A stretch of DNA of 64,000 nt from Massilia sp. IC2-278 (GCF_020708045.1 NZ_JAJFES010000003.1:124001-188000), one strand, 5' to 3'; positions 18,174 through 27,990 are shown, numbered from the stretch's first letter. The notes: generated by a model from the letters alone, not told the origin. Numbers and translations: made by a program.

Positions 18174-19013
18174 ATGCCCCAACTCCTGAACGAACACGCC
18201 TGCTTCGGCGGCGTCCAGCGTTTCTACCAGCACGACGCCAAGGCCATCGGCCTGCCGATGAAATTCTCGGTCTACCTGCCGCCCGGCCACGAAGGCAAAC
18301 AATTGCCCGTATTGTTCTACCTCGCCGGCCTCACCTGCACCGAAGAAACCTTCATGACCAAGGCCGGCGCCCAGCGCGTGGCCGCCGAACTCGGCATCAT
18401 CCTGGTCGCCCCCGACACCAGCCCGCGCGGCGCCGGCGTGCCGGGCGAAGCAGACAGCTGGGACTTCGGCGTCGGCGCCGGCTTCTATGTCGACGCCACC
18501 GCCGAGCCTTGGTCGCGCCACTACCGCATGTACAGCTACGTCCTGGAACTGCGCGAACTGGTGATGGCGGAATTCGGCGCCGACCCGGCCCGCTGCGGCA
18601 TCTTCGGCCACTCGATGGGCGGCCACGGCGCCCTGATGCTGGCCCTGCGCAACCCGGACCTGTTCCGCTCGGTCTCGGCCTTTGCCCCGATCGCCGCGCC
18701 GACCCGCTGCCCCTGGGGCGAAAAGGCCTTCGGCGGCTACCTGGGTGCGGACCGCGAGGCCTGGAAAGCCTACGACGCCACCGAACTGGTGGCCGGCGGC
18801 CCGGTGCGCTTCCCGCAAGGCATCCTGGTCGACCAGGGCCTGGCCGACAAGTTCCTGCCCGACCAGCTGAACCCGGACGCCTTCGAGGCCGCCTGCCGCG
18901 CCGCCGGCCAGCCGCTGGAACTGCGCCGCCATGCCGGCTACGACCACGGCTATTACTTCATCTCGACCTTCGTCGAAGACCACCTGCGCTTCCACGGCCG
19001 CCAGCTCGGCTGA
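18174..19013 (+). CDS. fghA: S-formylglutathione hydrolase
   Basis: 279 aa, the normal length; ATG 18174 chosen because it gives the standard MPQLLNEHACFGGVQRF N-terminus. Esterase-D fold: oxyanion region YLAGLTCTEETF, nucleophile S147 in GHSMGGHGA, aspartate in LVDQGLADKFLPDQ, histidine in YDHGYYF. Hydrolyses S-formylglutathione to formate and glutathione, the last step of glutathione-dependent formaldehyde removal. The partner AdhC/FrmA dehydrogenase is not in the window, so the gene is unlinked here. Confidence 0.95.
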   Translation: MPQLLNEHACFGGVQRFYQHDAKAIGLPMKFSVYLPPGHEGKQLPVLFYLAGLTCTEETFMTKAGAQRVAAELGIILVAPDTSPRGAGVPGEADSWDFGVGAGFYVDATAEPWSRHYRMYSYVLELRELVMAEFGADPARCGIFGHSMGGHGALMLALRNPDLFRSVSAFAPIAAPTRCPWGEKAFGGYLGADREAWKAYDATELVAGGPVRFPQGILVDQGLADKFLPDQLNPDAFEAACRAAGQPLELRRHAGYDHGYYFISTFVEDHLRFHGRQLG

Positions 19014-19159
19014 GGCCGAACACGAAGTACGCAACGCCCGGCGCGTTCCGGCCCGACGCCGTCAGACCATCCGGAACGCGCCCGGGTTCCCTTCCGCTCC
19101 AGGTTCGCTGGCGGCGCGCAAAGCCCGCGCGCACGCCGCCGCCAACCCGTCCCGCACGC

Positions 19160-19188
19160 CTTGAAATCGCCGCGCCGCTGCCCTATAA
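19160..19188 (+). promoter_or_regulatory. Sigma-32 (heat-shock) promoter for hsp20 cluster
   Basis: -35 CTTGAAA (19160-19166), 14-bp spacer, -10 CCCTATAA (19181-19188), close to the known RpoH consensus CTTGAAA-N11-16-CCCATnT. It lies about 55 bp before the Hsp20 start, with a GGAGG ribosome site (about 19231-19235) in front of that gene. Confidence 0.75.
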
Positions 19189-19241
19189 ATCAGGTGCGGC
19201 GGTCCTGCCGCCATCTCAACCATGCACAAGGGAGGCCTACC

Positions 19242-19715
19242 ATGAATCTCGTCAGGAGAGGCAGTACGCCACTGCCGGCTTATCGTCCCAATTCGGTCGA
19301 AGAAGGCTTCGGCCGGCTCGTCGAAAGCATGTTCGAAGACTTCTTCGCCCCCTTCGGGTCGTCGGCGAGCCGCTGGCGCGAAGCCGATGCCGCCGTACCC
19401 CGGCTCGACATGACCGAGACCGAGCAAGCCTATGAAATCCAGGCCGACATGCCTGGCGTAAACAGAGAAGATTTGAAGGTCGCCATCGACCGCCAGCGCG
19501 TCACCATCGAAGGAGAATGCCGTCAGGCAAACGAGCGGCGCGAGGGCGAAAACGTGGTGTATTCTGAACGTTCAGCACGCAAGTTCATGCGCAGCTTCAG
19601 CTTGCCGACCGAGGTCGACGACGCGGCGGCGCAGGCGAAACTCGAGAACGGCGTCCTGCACCTGACGCTGCCCAAGAAGCAGGGCAGCGAGGCGCGGCGC
19701 CTGACCATCGGCTAA
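19242..19715 (+). CDS. Hsp20 / alpha-crystallin small heat-shock protein
   Basis: 157 aa; ATG 19242 with GGAGG seven bases upstream. N-terminal arm (PNSVEEGFGRLVESMFEDFF), then the alpha-crystallin domain (about residues 48-150) with LDMTETEQAYEIQADMPGV, GVNREDLKVAID and the A-x-x-x-x-G-V-L signature in AKLENGVLHLTLPK. An ATP-independent holdase in the cytoplasm. The classical C-terminal IXI tail is short or missing. First gene of a stress cluster and the one directly behind the sigma-32 promoter. Confidence 0.95.
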   Translation: MNLVRRGSTPLPAYRPNSVEEGFGRLVESMFEDFFAPFGSSASRWREADAAVPRLDMTETEQAYEIQADMPGVNREDLKVAIDRQRVTIEGECRQANERREGENVVYSERSARKFMRSFSLPTEVDDAAAQAKLENGVLHLTLPKKQGSEARRLTIG

Positions 19716-19801
19716 TCGTCCGCGCCTTCGTCCGCGCTTCGCCCGCGCCATAACTTCGGCTTTGCGGGCGGGCCCGGCGCCACACGCGCAAGCGCACGCA
19801 C

Positions 19802-20485
19802 ATGACAGACGCACATCGCTTCAGGAACCGGGCGCAGGCCGGCAGGCTGCTGGCGAAGCAGCTGAAAGCCTACGCCCGTCGCCCCGGCACGGCCGAGACC
19901 GGCGCCATCGTGCTGGCCCTGCCGCGCGGCGGCGTGCCGGTGGGCTACGCGGTGGCGGCGGCGCTCGGCCTGGAGCTCGATTTGCTGCTGGTGCGCAAGC
20001 TCGGCCTGCCCTACCAGCCCGAGTTCGCCATCGGCGCGGTCGGCAGCGGCGGTGTGCAGGTGCTGCAGCCGGGCGTGCCCGGCCTGATGGGCGTGACCCA
20101 GGAACAGGTCGACGCGATCAGCGCGCGCGAACTGGCGGAAATCGAACGCCGCACGCGCCTGTACCGCGGCGGGCGGCCCGAGCCGGCGCTGGTGCAGCGC
20201 CCGGTGATCATCGTCGACGACGGCATCGCAACCGGCTCGACGATGGAAGCGGCAGTCAAAATTGCGCGCGGGCGCCATGCCGCGCGCGTGATCGTGGCGG
20301 TGCCGGTGGCGCCGCCCGATACGCTGGGCCGGCTCGAGCCCGAAGTGGACGAGCTGGTCTGCCTGGTGTCGCCGCTGCGCTTTCGCGCGGTGAGCCAGTG
20401 GTACGACGCGTTCGATCAGACGAGCGACGCGGAAGTGCAGGATTTGCTGGCGATGGCCTGGAGCAAACAGGCCTCGCCCCTTTGA
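19802..20485 (+). CDS. Phosphoribosyltransferase-family protein
   Basis: 227 aa. The PRPP-binding signature VIIVDDGIATGSTMEAAV (about residues 135-152) and the N-terminal segment IVLALPRGGVPVGYAVAAAL define the type I PRTase fold. The substrate is unknown; this subfamily is not a nucleotide salvage enzyme of known specificity and is often encoded near, or fused to, erythromycin-esterase-like domains. It lies between Hsp20 and a SRPBCC protein, supporting a role in a general stress response. Confidence 0.85.
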   Translation: MTDAHRFRNRAQAGRLLAKQLKAYARRPGTAETGAIVLALPRGGVPVGYAVAAALGLELDLLLVRKLGLPYQPEFAIGAVGSGGVQVLQPGVPGLMGVTQEQVDAISARELAEIERRTRLYRGGRPEPALVQRPVIIVDDGIATGSTMEAAVKIARGRHAARVIVAVPVAPPDTLGRLEPEVDELVCLVSPLRFRAVSQWYDAFDQTSDAEVQDLLAMAWSKQASPL

Positions 20486-20512
20486 CAAGCAACCCAACCA
20501 AAAGGACAAGAC

Positions 20513-21727
20513 ATGAAACATACCCGCACCGAGACCGGATACGAAGCAGGCGACCTTGCCAAGCTGCTGGGCGGCGCCGCCGCCGGCGCCCTCCTGATGT
20601 ACATGCTCGACCCCGACCGCGGCAGCGCCCGCCGCTCGACCTCCACCGCGGCCCTGCGCAACGCCGGCTCGCGTACCGGCAGCGCGCTCGGCAATGCCTG
20701 GCACGGCGTCAGCGAACGCATCGGCTCGCTCGCCCACAGCGCCGCCGACAGCGCCAGCGACCTGTACGACAAGGCCGGCAGCGGCGCCAGCGACCTGGCC
20801 GACGCCGCCGGCTCGCGCGCCAGCCGCGCACTCGAGGCGGCCAAGCCCGACGGCGCCGCCCACCGCGCCTGGGACAACACGGTCGACAGCGTCTCGCGCA
20901 TGGCCAGCTCCAGCGCTTCCGACCTCGATGCGGCCACCTCGCGCCTGGGCCGCCTGGCGAGCCAGGCCGGCAGCAGCGTGATGGGCGCCCTGCACCTGAA
21001 CGACCGCGACGACCTCGCCTCGCTGCTGCGCAACCCGGCCGTCGTCAGCGGCGGCCTGCTCGGTATCTTCGGCCTGATGCGCCGCTCGCCGCTGGTCGGC
21101 GTGCTGGGCCTGGCCGGCCTGGCGCTGGCGGCGCGCAGCGTTGGCAATCCAGGTGGCGGCCATGAAACCGGCAACGGTCTGCTCTCGAACCTGATGGGCA
21201 GCCGCCGCGGCCGCGGCCAGAGCGTCGACCTGGAAAAAACCATCCGCATCGACGCCTCGCCGGAAGACGTGTACGAACTCTGGAGCAACTACGAAAACTT
21301 CCCGCGCTTCATGTCGCACGTGGTCGAGGTGCGCGACACCGGCCGCCGCCGCTCGCACTGGGTGGTGCAGGGTCCGGCCGGCAGCCAGTTCGAGTGGGAT
21401 GCGGTGCTGACCGAGCAGTCGAAGGGCAAGCGCCTGGCCTGGCGCAGCGAACCGGGCGCGCAGATCGCCAACGAAGGGTCAATTACCTTCGAGCCGCATC
21501 GCGGCGGCACCCTGGTCACGGTGCGCCTGTCGTACACGCCGCCGGCCGGCATCGTCGGCCATGGCCTGGCGGTGCTGCTCGGCTCCGACCCGAAACGGCA
21601 AATGGACGACGACCTGGCGCGCATGAAGCACTTCGTCGAGCGCGGCGTGATTCCGCGCGACGCGCAGGCCAACGCCCCGTCGCGCGATAACGGGCGTGCA
21701 AAATCCGGCAGCCGCTTCCTGCATTGA
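20513..21727 (+). CDS. SRPBCC-domain protein with N-terminal membrane-anchor region
   Basis: 404 aa. The N-terminus has a short hydrophobic stretch [20 protein letters not shown] followed by about 130 residues of Ala/Ser/Asp repeats (many ASDLxD units) that look like an amphipathic or disordered linker. Hydrophobic segments follow (about residues 175-205), then a SRPBCC/cyclase-like domain from about residue 238 ([20 protein letters not shown], then [13 protein letters not shown]). The ligand is unknown; the fold binds hydrophobic molecules. AAGGACAAGAC before the ATG at 20513 is a good ribosome site. Probably in one transcription unit with its neighbours. Confidence 0.8.
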   Translation: MKHTRTETGYEAGDLAKLLGGAAAGALLMYMLDPDRGSARRSTSTAALRNAGSRTGSALGNAWHGVSERIGSLAHSAADSASDLYDKAGSGASDLADAAGSRASRALEAAKPDGAAHRAWDNTVDSVSRMASSSASDLDAATSRLGRLASQAGSSVMGALHLNDRDDLASLLRNPAVVSGGLLGIFGLMRRSPLVGVLGLAGLALAARSVGNPGGGHETGNGLLSNLMGSRRGRGQSVDLEKTIRIDASPEDVYELWSNYENFPRFMSHVVEVRDTGRRRSHWVVQGPAGSQFEWDAVLTEQSKGKRLAWRSEPGAQIANEGSITFEPHRGGTLVTVRLSYTPPAGIVGHGLAVLLGSDPKRQMDDDLARMKHFVERGVIPRDAQANAPSRDNGRAKSGSRFLH

Positions 21728-21740
21728 GGCGAGGGAGCGC

Positions 21741-23081
21741 ATGGTAACGGCAACCGACATCGGCGCGGCCGCCCTGGCCGACGCCGCCCACCCGCTCACG
21801 GGTGGGCCCGGCGACTACGACGCCCTGCTCAATCTCGTGGGCGACGCCCGCTTCGTGCTGATCGGCGAAGCGACGCACGGCACCCACGAGTTCTACGAGG
21901 AACGGGCGCGCATCACCCAGCGCCTGATCCGCGAGAAGGGCTTCACGGCGGTGGCGGTCGAGGCCGACTGGCCGGATGCCTACCGTGTCAACCGTTATGT
22001 GCGCGGCGAGGGAAGCGACAAGAATGCGGACGAAGCCCTGTCCGGCTTCGAGCGCTTCCCCGCCTGGATGTGGCGCAATACCGATGTGACCGCCTTTGTC
22101 GACTGGCTGCGCACGCACAACGAAGGCCTGCGCGCCGGGCCCAGGGTCGGCTTCTACGGGCTCGATTTATACAGCCTGTTCACCTCGGTGCGCGAAGTGC
22201 TGGACTACCTCGACAAGGTAGACCCGACCGCGGCCGCGGAAGCGCGCCGCCGCTACGCCTGCTTCGACCATTACGACGAAGACAGCCAGCACTATGGCTA
22301 CGCCACCGGTGTCGGCCTGTCCGAATCCTGCCAGCAAGGCGTGCTGACTCAGTTACAGGAACTCCTACAACGCGCCTTCGACTACATGCAGGCCGATGGT
22401 GCCTCAAGCGAGGACGCCTTTTTCTACGCCCAGCAGAACGCACGCCTGGTGAAAAATGCCGAGGAATACTACCGGACCATGTTCCGTGGCCGCGTGTCGT
22501 CCTGGAATTTGCGCGACAGCCACATGGCCGAAACCCTGGACGCGCTCACGCGCCACCTGTCGCGCGACGGCGAGCCGGCCAAGATCGTGGTCTGGGAACA
22601 CAACTCCCACATCGGCGACGCCCGCGCCACCGATGTCGGCAATCTGGGCGAATGGAATGTCGGCGAACTGGCGCGCAAGGCCTATCCGGGCCAGACCTGT
22701 CTGATCGGTTTTTCCACCTACGACGGCCACGTGACGGCGGCATCGGCATGGGATGGCCCGGCCGAGCGCAAGCGCGTGCGCCCTGCCCTGCACGGCAGCT
22801 ACGAGGAATTGCTGCACCACGTCGGCCTGCCGCGCTACTGGCTGAATCTGCGCGACGACACGCCGGTGCGGCGCATCATGATGGAGCGTCGCCTGGAACG
22901 CGCGATCGGCGTGCTGTACTTGCCGCGCACCGAGCGCCAGAGCCATTACTTCAACGCCCAGATGGCCCAGCAGTTCGATGCCGTGATCCACATCGACCGC
23001 ACCGAAGCGCTGGTGCCGCTCGATGCGACGAGTGGCTGGCATTCGGGGGAACCGCCGGAGACCTACCCGGAAGGGATTTAG
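21741..23081 (+). CDS. Erythromycin esterase-like protein
   Basis: 446 aa from ATG 21741, with GAGGGAG upstream, 13 bp after the SRPBCC stop. The family signature is intact: [19 protein letters not shown] with E43 and H46 as predicted catalytic residues, and [17 protein letters not shown] further on. True Ere enzymes open macrolide lactones; most chromosomal members with this kind of stress-gene neighbourhood have no proven substrate. I would not call it a resistance gene. It ends the hsp20 cluster. Confidence 0.85.
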   Translation: MVTATDIGAAALADAAHPLTGGPGDYDALLNLVGDARFVLIGEATHGTHEFYEERARITQRLIREKGFTAVAVEADWPDAYRVNRYVRGEGSDKNADEALSGFERFPAWMWRNTDVTAFVDWLRTHNEGLRAGPRVGFYGLDLYSLFTSVREVLDYLDKVDPTAAAEARRRYACFDHYDEDSQHYGYATGVGLSESCQQGVLTQLQELLQRAFDYMQADGASSEDAFFYAQQNARLVKNAEEYYRTMFRGRVSSWNLRDSHMAETLDALTRHLSRDGEPAKIVVWEHNSHIGDARATDVGNLGEWNVGELARKAYPGQTCLIGFSTYDGHVTAASAWDGPAERKRVRPALHGSYEELLHHVGLPRYWLNLRDDTPVRRIMMERRLERAIGVLYLPRTERQSHYFNAQMAQQFDAVIHIDRTEALVPLDATSGWHSGEPPETYPEGI

Positions 23082-23153
23082 ACTGCCCGGCCCGCTCGAT
23101 AGAGTGCAAGCGATCAAATACCGATTTGAACTACCGTTCAAGGGGCGGCTTGC

Positions 23154-23429
23154 TCAGGCCGGTTTTGATAATGCCAGTTTCAGATTCGTCATACTGGAAT
23201 GCGTTGGGCTGGAAAAGTCTCCAGATACTTCCAGAATCGTGCCATTCGCATCGACGAATACGAAGACGCCGTAGTGATTCTCGACGTCATCGAAACCGAC
23301 GAATTTAACCAGGTCGCCCTTCTTCAGGTCACCCAGATCGTTTACTACCAGGTATTCCTCATTCGTCTTGAGATTGACCTCCCGCACAGCCCATGCATCG
23401 CTGAAGTTGTAATCGGTAATTTTCTTCAT
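23154..23429 (-). CDS. Small hypothetical protein, 91 aa
   Basis: Not recognised. ATG at 23429 chosen because AGAGGA lies about ten bases upstream and because the upstream extension of the frame has non-native codon use. Beta-rich and soluble, with YLVVNDLGDLKKGDLVKFVG and YGVFVFVDANGTILEVSGDF, resembling a small SH3-like barrel. A+T content is higher than in neighbours. It sits 31 bp downstream of the zinc-ribbon gene on the same strand and could be co-transcribed with it. Confidence 0.75.
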   Translation of the reverse strand: MKKITDYNFSDAWAVREVNLKTNEEYLVVNDLGDLKKGDLVKFVGFDDVENHYGVFVFVDANGTILEVSGDFSSPTHSSMTNLKLALSKPA

Positions 23430-23460
23430 GCCTGAGTGTCCTCTTTTCTTTGGCCTGGCT

Positions 23461-24108
23461 TCAGGTCTGCCGTGTCCCACACTCCGTGCAAAACTTGGTC
23501 CCCGGCTGCAGCAGCGTCGGGCAACTGATGCAGGACACCTGTTGCGCCATCTTGAATCCGCATTCCGGGCAGAACTTGGCGCCGTGGGTCTCGGCGCGGC
23601 ATTGTGGGCAAACCAGTTGCATGGCCTGCGTGACGTCGCGCCGGGCGCCGCGCACCTTGCCTTCGTCGTTGGCAATCTCGGATGCGGCGCTGACTTCGCC
23701 CTGGGCGCGTGCCTGCGAAATCTTCACGTTGACGTTCGGCGCGCAGTTGTAGCAGAGGCCGTTCTGGCTGTCGAAACAGGTGGCGCACACATAGTCGTGG
23801 CAATTGCCGCAGCGGTTGAAGTGGGCCTTGCCGGCTGCGATGGCTTCCGTAAACGCTTCGTCGCGTGCGCTGTGCCAGCCGGCCTGCGCCATGCCGGACA
23901 GCACGCTGCTGGCATTGCCCAGCATGCCACCGAACATGCTCGCGCCTTTTTGCAGCCAGCCCGAGGCCTGGGCGCTGCGGTAAGGCTTGAAGTGCGTGCG
24001 CCAGCGGTCGCTGCAGCGCTCGCAATAAAACTCGAACTGGAACCCGGCGTCGACGCCTTGCGAATCGCTCAGGTCACGGTAATTGTTTGAGAACTGCATT
24101 TCCGACAT
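23461..24108 (-). CDS. Multi zinc-ribbon protein
   Basis: 215 aa from ATG 24108 (MSEMQFSNNYRDL). Eight CxxC pairs are visible: CERC near the N-terminus, CGNC, CATC and CYNC in the middle, and CPQC, CPEC, CISC, CTEC at the C-terminus, enough for four zinc sites; the last four form a double zinc ribbon. Between the first and second groups is a Gly/Ala-rich helix region (SMFGGMLGNASSVLSGMAQAG). No membrane segment or catalytic motif. Probably a protein- or nucleic-acid-binding adaptor; the function is unknown. Confidence 0.8.
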   Translation of the reverse strand: MSEMQFSNNYRDLSDSQGVDAGFQFEFYCERCSDRWRTHFKPYRSAQASGWLQKGASMFGGMLGNASSVLSGMAQAGWHSARDEAFTEAIAAGKAHFNRCGNCHDYVCATCFDSQNGLCYNCAPNVNVKISQARAQGEVSAASEIANDEGKVRGARRDVTQAMQLVCPQCRAETHGAKFCPECGFKMAQQVSCISCPTLLQPGTKFCTECGTRQT

Positions 24109-24378
24109 ATCGGTGGCCACTTGTCTGTACAGGGAGAAGCCGATTATATCCACTTGGCAAAAAAACAGCAGCTTCCCGCCGAGCAGAAACCACAAGCGTC
24201 GCATGTCTGCCACGTCGCGCGCTTTGCCCAAGGCCGAGCAGATAAAACGCCATGCCCCGCCGCATTCGATAAACACAGCCTTGCAACAATTTGCCAACAA
24301 TAAACTGGGTTCCATGTATTTTTTTCCTGCCGGCTTTTGGTAGCATGCTCGGGTTTATCATCCGGCAAGGAACGGTTC

Positions 24379-24855
24379 ATGAGTAAATTTACGCTGAATA
24401 TCAACGGCAAGCGCCAGCAAGTCGATGTCGAACCCGATACCCCGCTGCTCTGGGCCCTGCGCGATTCGCTCGGACTTGTCGGCGCCAAGTATGGCTGCGG
24501 CGCCGGCATGTGCGGCGCCTGCACCGTCCACATCGACGGCGTGCCCACCCGTTCCTGCCTGATGCCGGTCTCCAGCCTGACCACGCAAAAGATCACCACC
24601 ATCGAGGGCCTGGACAAGCAGCACCAGCACCCGCTGCAGCAAGCCTGGCAGGAACTCGATGTGCCGCAATGCGGCTACTGCCAGTCGGGCCAGATCATGA
24701 CCGCCTGCGCCCTGCTGAAACAGCATCCGAAGCCGAGCGACGCCCAGATCGACGAAGCGATGGCCGGCAACCTGTGCCGCTGCGCCACCTATACCCGCAT
24801 CCGCGCCGGCATCCACCGCGCCGCCGAGATCGCCAACGGAAAGGGCAAGGCATGA
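24379..24855 (+). CDS. (2Fe-2S) subunit of a xanthine dehydrogenase-family molybdenum hydroxylase (IorA-like)
   Basis: 158 aa; ATG 24379, with AAGGAA upstream. The N-terminal plant-ferredoxin-like cluster motif is CGAGMCGACTVHIDG with a fourth Cys in RSCLMPV; the C-terminal helical cluster motif is CGYCQSGQ plus CRCATY. The two 2Fe-2S clusters move electrons from the molybdenum site of the partner subunit. The stop overlaps the partner start (ATGA). No third (FAD) subunit is present, the layout of isoquinoline 1-oxidoreductase-type enzymes. Confidence 0.93.
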   Translation: MSKFTLNINGKRQQVDVEPDTPLLWALRDSLGLVGAKYGCGAGMCGACTVHIDGVPTRSCLMPVSSLTTQKITTIEGLDKQHQHPLQQAWQELDVPQCGYCQSGQIMTACALLKQHPKPSDAQIDEAMAGNLCRCATYTRIRAGIHRAAEIANGKGKA

Positions 24856-27086
24856 ACGCGCCGCTTTCACTTTCGCGCCGCCGCTTCCTCGGCACGAGCG
24901 CCATCGGCGCCGGCGCCCTGGTCATCGGCTTCGGCCCGACCGGTGCGCTGGCCGCACCGGGCAACACACCGGGCGCCGCCACCTTCGATCCGAACGCCTT
25001 CATTTCCATCGACCGCAAGGGCATCGTCACCCTGGTGTCGAAGCAGCCGGAAATCGGCCAGGGCATCAAGACCTCGCTGCCGATGGTCATTGCCGAGGAA
25101 CTGGAGATCGACTGGAAGGACGTGCGCATCGTCCAGGGCGACCTGAATCCGGCCTATGGCAGCCAGGGCGCCGGCGGCTCGACCTCGACCCCGACCAACT
25201 ACGAGAACTTCCACCGCCTGGGCGCGGCGGCGCGCACCGTCCTGGTGCAGGCTGCCGCCCAGACCTGGAAGGTCCCGGTCGGCGAGTGCAGCGCCGCGCA
25301 TGGCGCCGTCGTCCACGGCCCGACCAAACGCAAGCTCGGCTACGGCGCCCTGGTGCCGCTGGCCGCCACCCTGCCGGTGCCGGACGCGGCGCAGGTGCAG
25401 CTGAAGGACCCGGCGGGCTACAAGCTGCTGGGCACGCGCATCGGCGGCGTCGACAACGAGGCGATTGTCAGCGGCAAGCCGCTGTTCGGCATCGACATCC
25501 AGCTGCCGGGCATGCTGTACGCGGTGTACGCCAAGTGCCCGGTATTCGGCGGCAAGCCGCTGAGCGCCAACCTGGATGCGATCAAGGCCATGCCGGGCGT
25601 GAAGGATGCCTTCATCATCGCGGGCAGCGATAACCTGAACGGCCTGCGTCCGGGCGTGGCCATCGTCGCCACGTCGACCTGGGCCGCCTTCAAGGCGCGG
25701 CGTGCGCTGGAAGTCAAATGGGACGAGGGAGTAGGCGCCGGCCACAGCTGGGCCGACTTTGCCGCCCAGGCCGCGGCCGCCGCCGGCAAGCCGGGCACGA
25801 CCACCCTGCGCAAGGATGGCGACGTTGCCGCCGCCTTTGCCGGGGCCGCAAAAACGGTCGAGGCCAGCTACCGCTATCCCTTCATCTCGCACGCGAGCAT
25901 GGAGCCGCAGAACTGCACCGCCTGGTTCAAACCGACCGAGGGCACGCTGGAACTGTGGGCGCCGACCCAGAACCCCGGTTCCGGCCAGGCCCTGGTAACC
26001 ACCACCTTCGGCATTCCGAAGGAAAAGATCACCCTGCACATCATCCGCAGCGGCGGCGGCTTCGGCCGGCGCCTGAGCTCGGACTTCATCGTCGAAGCGG
26101 CAGCCATCGCACAGAAGGTGAATGCCCCGGTGAAGCTGACCTGGACCCGCGAAGACGATTTGCAGCACGACCATTTCCGCCCGGGCGGCTTCCACCACCT
26201 GCGCGGCGGCGTCGACGCCAACGGCAAGCTGGTCGGCTGGCACAACCACTTCGTCACCTTTGCCAACCGCGTCGAGCGCGACGGTAAAAGCATCCTGCAG
26301 CCGGGCAGCGGCGGCAGCCTGTCCGGCGACGAATTCCCGGGCCGCTGGCTGGCTAACTGCCTGCTGGAACAAACCGCCCTCGAATGCCGAATTCCCATGG
26401 GTCCGTGGCGCGCGCCGGGCAGCAGCGTGTTTTCCTGGGTCTTCCACAGCTTCATCGACGAACTGGCCCACGCGGCCGGGCGCGATCCCGTGGAGTTCCG
26501 CCTGGAACTGCTGGGCGACAAGGACATCGTCGCGGGCACCGGCGAACGGGGCCAGCCTTACAGCGTGTCGCGCATGCGTAATGTGCTGAAGGAGGTGGCG
26601 CAGAAGTCGGGCTGGGGCAAGAAGACATTCGCCAAGGGGCAAGGCGCGGGCGTGGCCTTCCACTTCAGCCACCGCGGCTACGTGGCGGAGGTGGCCGAGG
26701 TCACGGTGTCGAAAGAAGGCCAGCTGAAGGTCGACCGCGTGGTGGTGGTGACCGACATCGGCGCCCAGATCGTCAACCTGAGCGGCGCCGAGAACCAGGT
26801 GCAGGGCTCGGTGATCGACGGCTTGTCGACGCTGATGTATCCGGAACTGAACATCGAGAAGGGCCGTGTCGTGCAAAGCAACTTCCACGACTACAACCTG
26901 CTGCGCATGCCGGACACGCCGACGAAAATCGACATCCACTTCCTGAAGACGGATTACCCGGTGACGGGCCTGGGCGAACCCGTGCTGCCGCCGCTGGCGC
27001 CGGCCGTGTGCAATGCGATCTTCGTGGCGACCGGCAAGCGGGTGCGTGAGCTGCCGCTCAGCAAGACGGACTTGAGCTGGAGCTGA
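24852..27086 (+). CDS. Molybdopterin-binding catalytic subunit, xanthine dehydrogenase family (IorB-like)
   Basis: 744 aa, ATG 24852. A twin-arginine signal, SRRRFLGTSAIGAGALV, lies at the N-terminus, so the enzyme is probably carried to the periplasm with its small subunit. Molybdopterin cytosine dinucleotide-binding segments include QPEIGQGIKTSLPMVIAEEL, GGGFGRRLSSDF, MGPWRAPGSSVFSW and a C-terminal TGLGEPVLPPLAPA with the family's catalytic glutamate (GEP). Such pairs oxidise N-heteroaromatics or aldehydes; the substrate here is unknown. Accessory and XdhC-type genes are not adjacent. Confidence 0.93.
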   Translation: MNAPLSLSRRRFLGTSAIGAGALVIGFGPTGALAAPGNTPGAATFDPNAFISIDRKGIVTLVSKQPEIGQGIKTSLPMVIAEELEIDWKDVRIVQGDLNPAYGSQGAGGSTSTPTNYENFHRLGAAARTVLVQAAAQTWKVPVGECSAAHGAVVHGPTKRKLGYGALVPLAATLPVPDAAQVQLKDPAGYKLLGTRIGGVDNEAIVSGKPLFGIDIQLPGMLYAVYAKCPVFGGKPLSANLDAIKAMPGVKDAFIIAGSDNLNGLRPGVAIVATSTWAAFKARRALEVKWDEGVGAGHSWADFAAQAAAAAGKPGTTTLRKDGDVAAAFAGAAKTVEASYRYPFISHASMEPQNCTAWFKPTEGTLELWAPTQNPGSGQALVTTTFGIPKEKITLHIIRSGGGFGRRLSSDFIVEAAAIAQKVNAPVKLTWTREDDLQHDHFRPGGFHHLRGGVDANGKLVGWHNHFVTFANRVERDGKSILQPGSGGSLSGDEFPGRWLANCLLEQTALECRIPMGPWRAPGSSVFSWVFHSFIDELAHAAGRDPVEFRLELLGDKDIVAGTGERGQPYSVSRMRNVLKEVAQKSGWGKKTFAKGQGAGVAFHFSHRGYVAEVAEVTVSKEGQLKVDRVVVVTDIGAQIVNLSGAENQVQGSVIDGLSTLMYPELNIEKGRVVQSNFHDYNLLRMPDTPTKIDIHFLKTDYPVTGLGEPVLPPLAPAVCNAIFVATGKRVRELPLSKTDLSWS

Positions 27087-27153
27087 GCGGCGTTAGTTCC
27101 GGCGGTTTCCATACGGAAACCGACCGGACACACATGGGGCGACGCCAACCGCC

Positions 27154-27504
27154 CTATGCCAACGACGATCCGCTGCGCTGGGCGGCGGCGTGCGCAGGAT
27201 CGTTGTCCTTGCCGCCGTGGTACTCGATGATCTGGGCGGCGCGTGCCGCCTGTGCGGCATCGAGCGCGGTGACGGTAATGATGCACTTGCCGATCTCCAG
27301 CCCCGGCGTGTACACATCCTTGTAATCGGTGCCGCCCTTCACGGCCGGCGAATCGCCCACCGTGAAATTCGCTTCCGAGGGACCGGCTTCGTCGCCGGTA
27401 TGGCTGATCTCGATGCCGTTGGCATCGAATCCTTCGCCCAGCAGCGCCTGGCGTGCGCGCTCGGCTTCTTCGACGGTTTCCACTACACGTACGATCTGGT
27501 TCAT
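27154..27504 (-). CDS. YflT/general-stress-protein-17M-like protein
   Basis: 116 aa, ATG 27504 with GGAG upstream. The N-terminus IVRVVETVEEAERARQALLG resembles the 'heat induced stress protein' (YflT) domain, a ferredoxin-like fold in which a strand is followed by helix residues EEAxxAxxxL. The C-terminus is polar (HGGKDNDPAHAAAQRSG) and probably disordered. The function is unknown. It is a single gene, convergent with the molybdenum hydroxylase operon. Confidence 0.65.
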   Translation of the reverse strand: MNQIVRVVETVEEAERARQALLGEGFDANGIEISHTGDEAGPSEANFTVGDSPAVKGGTDYKDVYTPGLEIGKCIITVTALDAAQAARAAQIIEYHGGKDNDPAHAAAQRSGSSLA

Positions 27505-27561
27505 GGCTGCTCCATTGTTACGGTTAAAACAACCGTACCAGAATCGGGCAGGCGGCGGCGC

Positions 27562-27990
27562 TCAGTCGGGGCTCAACTGCGGGATCACCTGCGGGATCAC
27601 TGCGGTCACCTCGATCTCGACCCGCGCCCGGTCTTCCATCAACCCCGCCACCTGCACCGCGCTCATCGCCGGATAGTGGCGCCCGATGAGGTCCCGGTAG
27701 GCCGCGCCCAGCGCCGCGCCGGCGTCCAGGTATTCGCGCTTGTCGAGCACATACCAGGTCATGCGCACGATGTGCTGCGGTCCGGCCCCGGCCTCGGCCA
27801 GCACCGCCAGGATATTCGCCAGCGCCTGGCGCGCCTGGCCGACGAAATCGTCGGTCTGGAAGCGTCCTTCGGCGTCCCAGCCGACCATGCCGCTGACGTG
27901 CACCTGCACGCCGCGCGCGGCGACGCCGTTCGCGTAGCCTTTCGGGCGCGGCCAGCCCGGCGGCTGCAGTATCCGCAGCAGCTCGCTCAT
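27562..27990 (-). CDS. RidA-family enamine/imine deaminase, last gene of the aminobenzoyl-CoA type operon
   Basis: 142 aa. Rid motifs: [18 protein letters not shown], then [22 protein letters not shown], and C-terminal [14 protein letters not shown] with the substrate-contacting Arg/Glu region. RidA proteins hydrolyse enamines or imines to keto compounds and ammonia. The start overlaps the acyl-CoA dehydrogenase stop by 4 bp (27987-27990), so they are co-translated. In the 2-aminobenzoyl-CoA route a ring enamine must lose its amino group, so a Rid protein makes chemical sense here; this is inference. Confidence 0.88.
   Translation of the reverse strand: MSELLRILQPPGWPRPKGYANGVAARGVQVHVSGMVGWDAEGRFQTDDFVGQARQALANILAVLAEAGAGPQHIVRMTWYVLDKREYLDAGAALGAAYRDLIGRHYPAMSAVQVAGLMEDRARVEIEVTAVIPQVIPQLSPD

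Noticed and set aside
21741-23081. Calling the erythromycin esterase-like gene a macrolide resistance gene
   Set aside because: Family signature alone does not show macrolide hydrolysis; genomic setting is a stress cluster.
24867-26939. 690-codon minus-strand frame opposite the molybdopterin subunit
   Set aside because: Same antisense artefact; the plus strand carries clear catalytic motifs.
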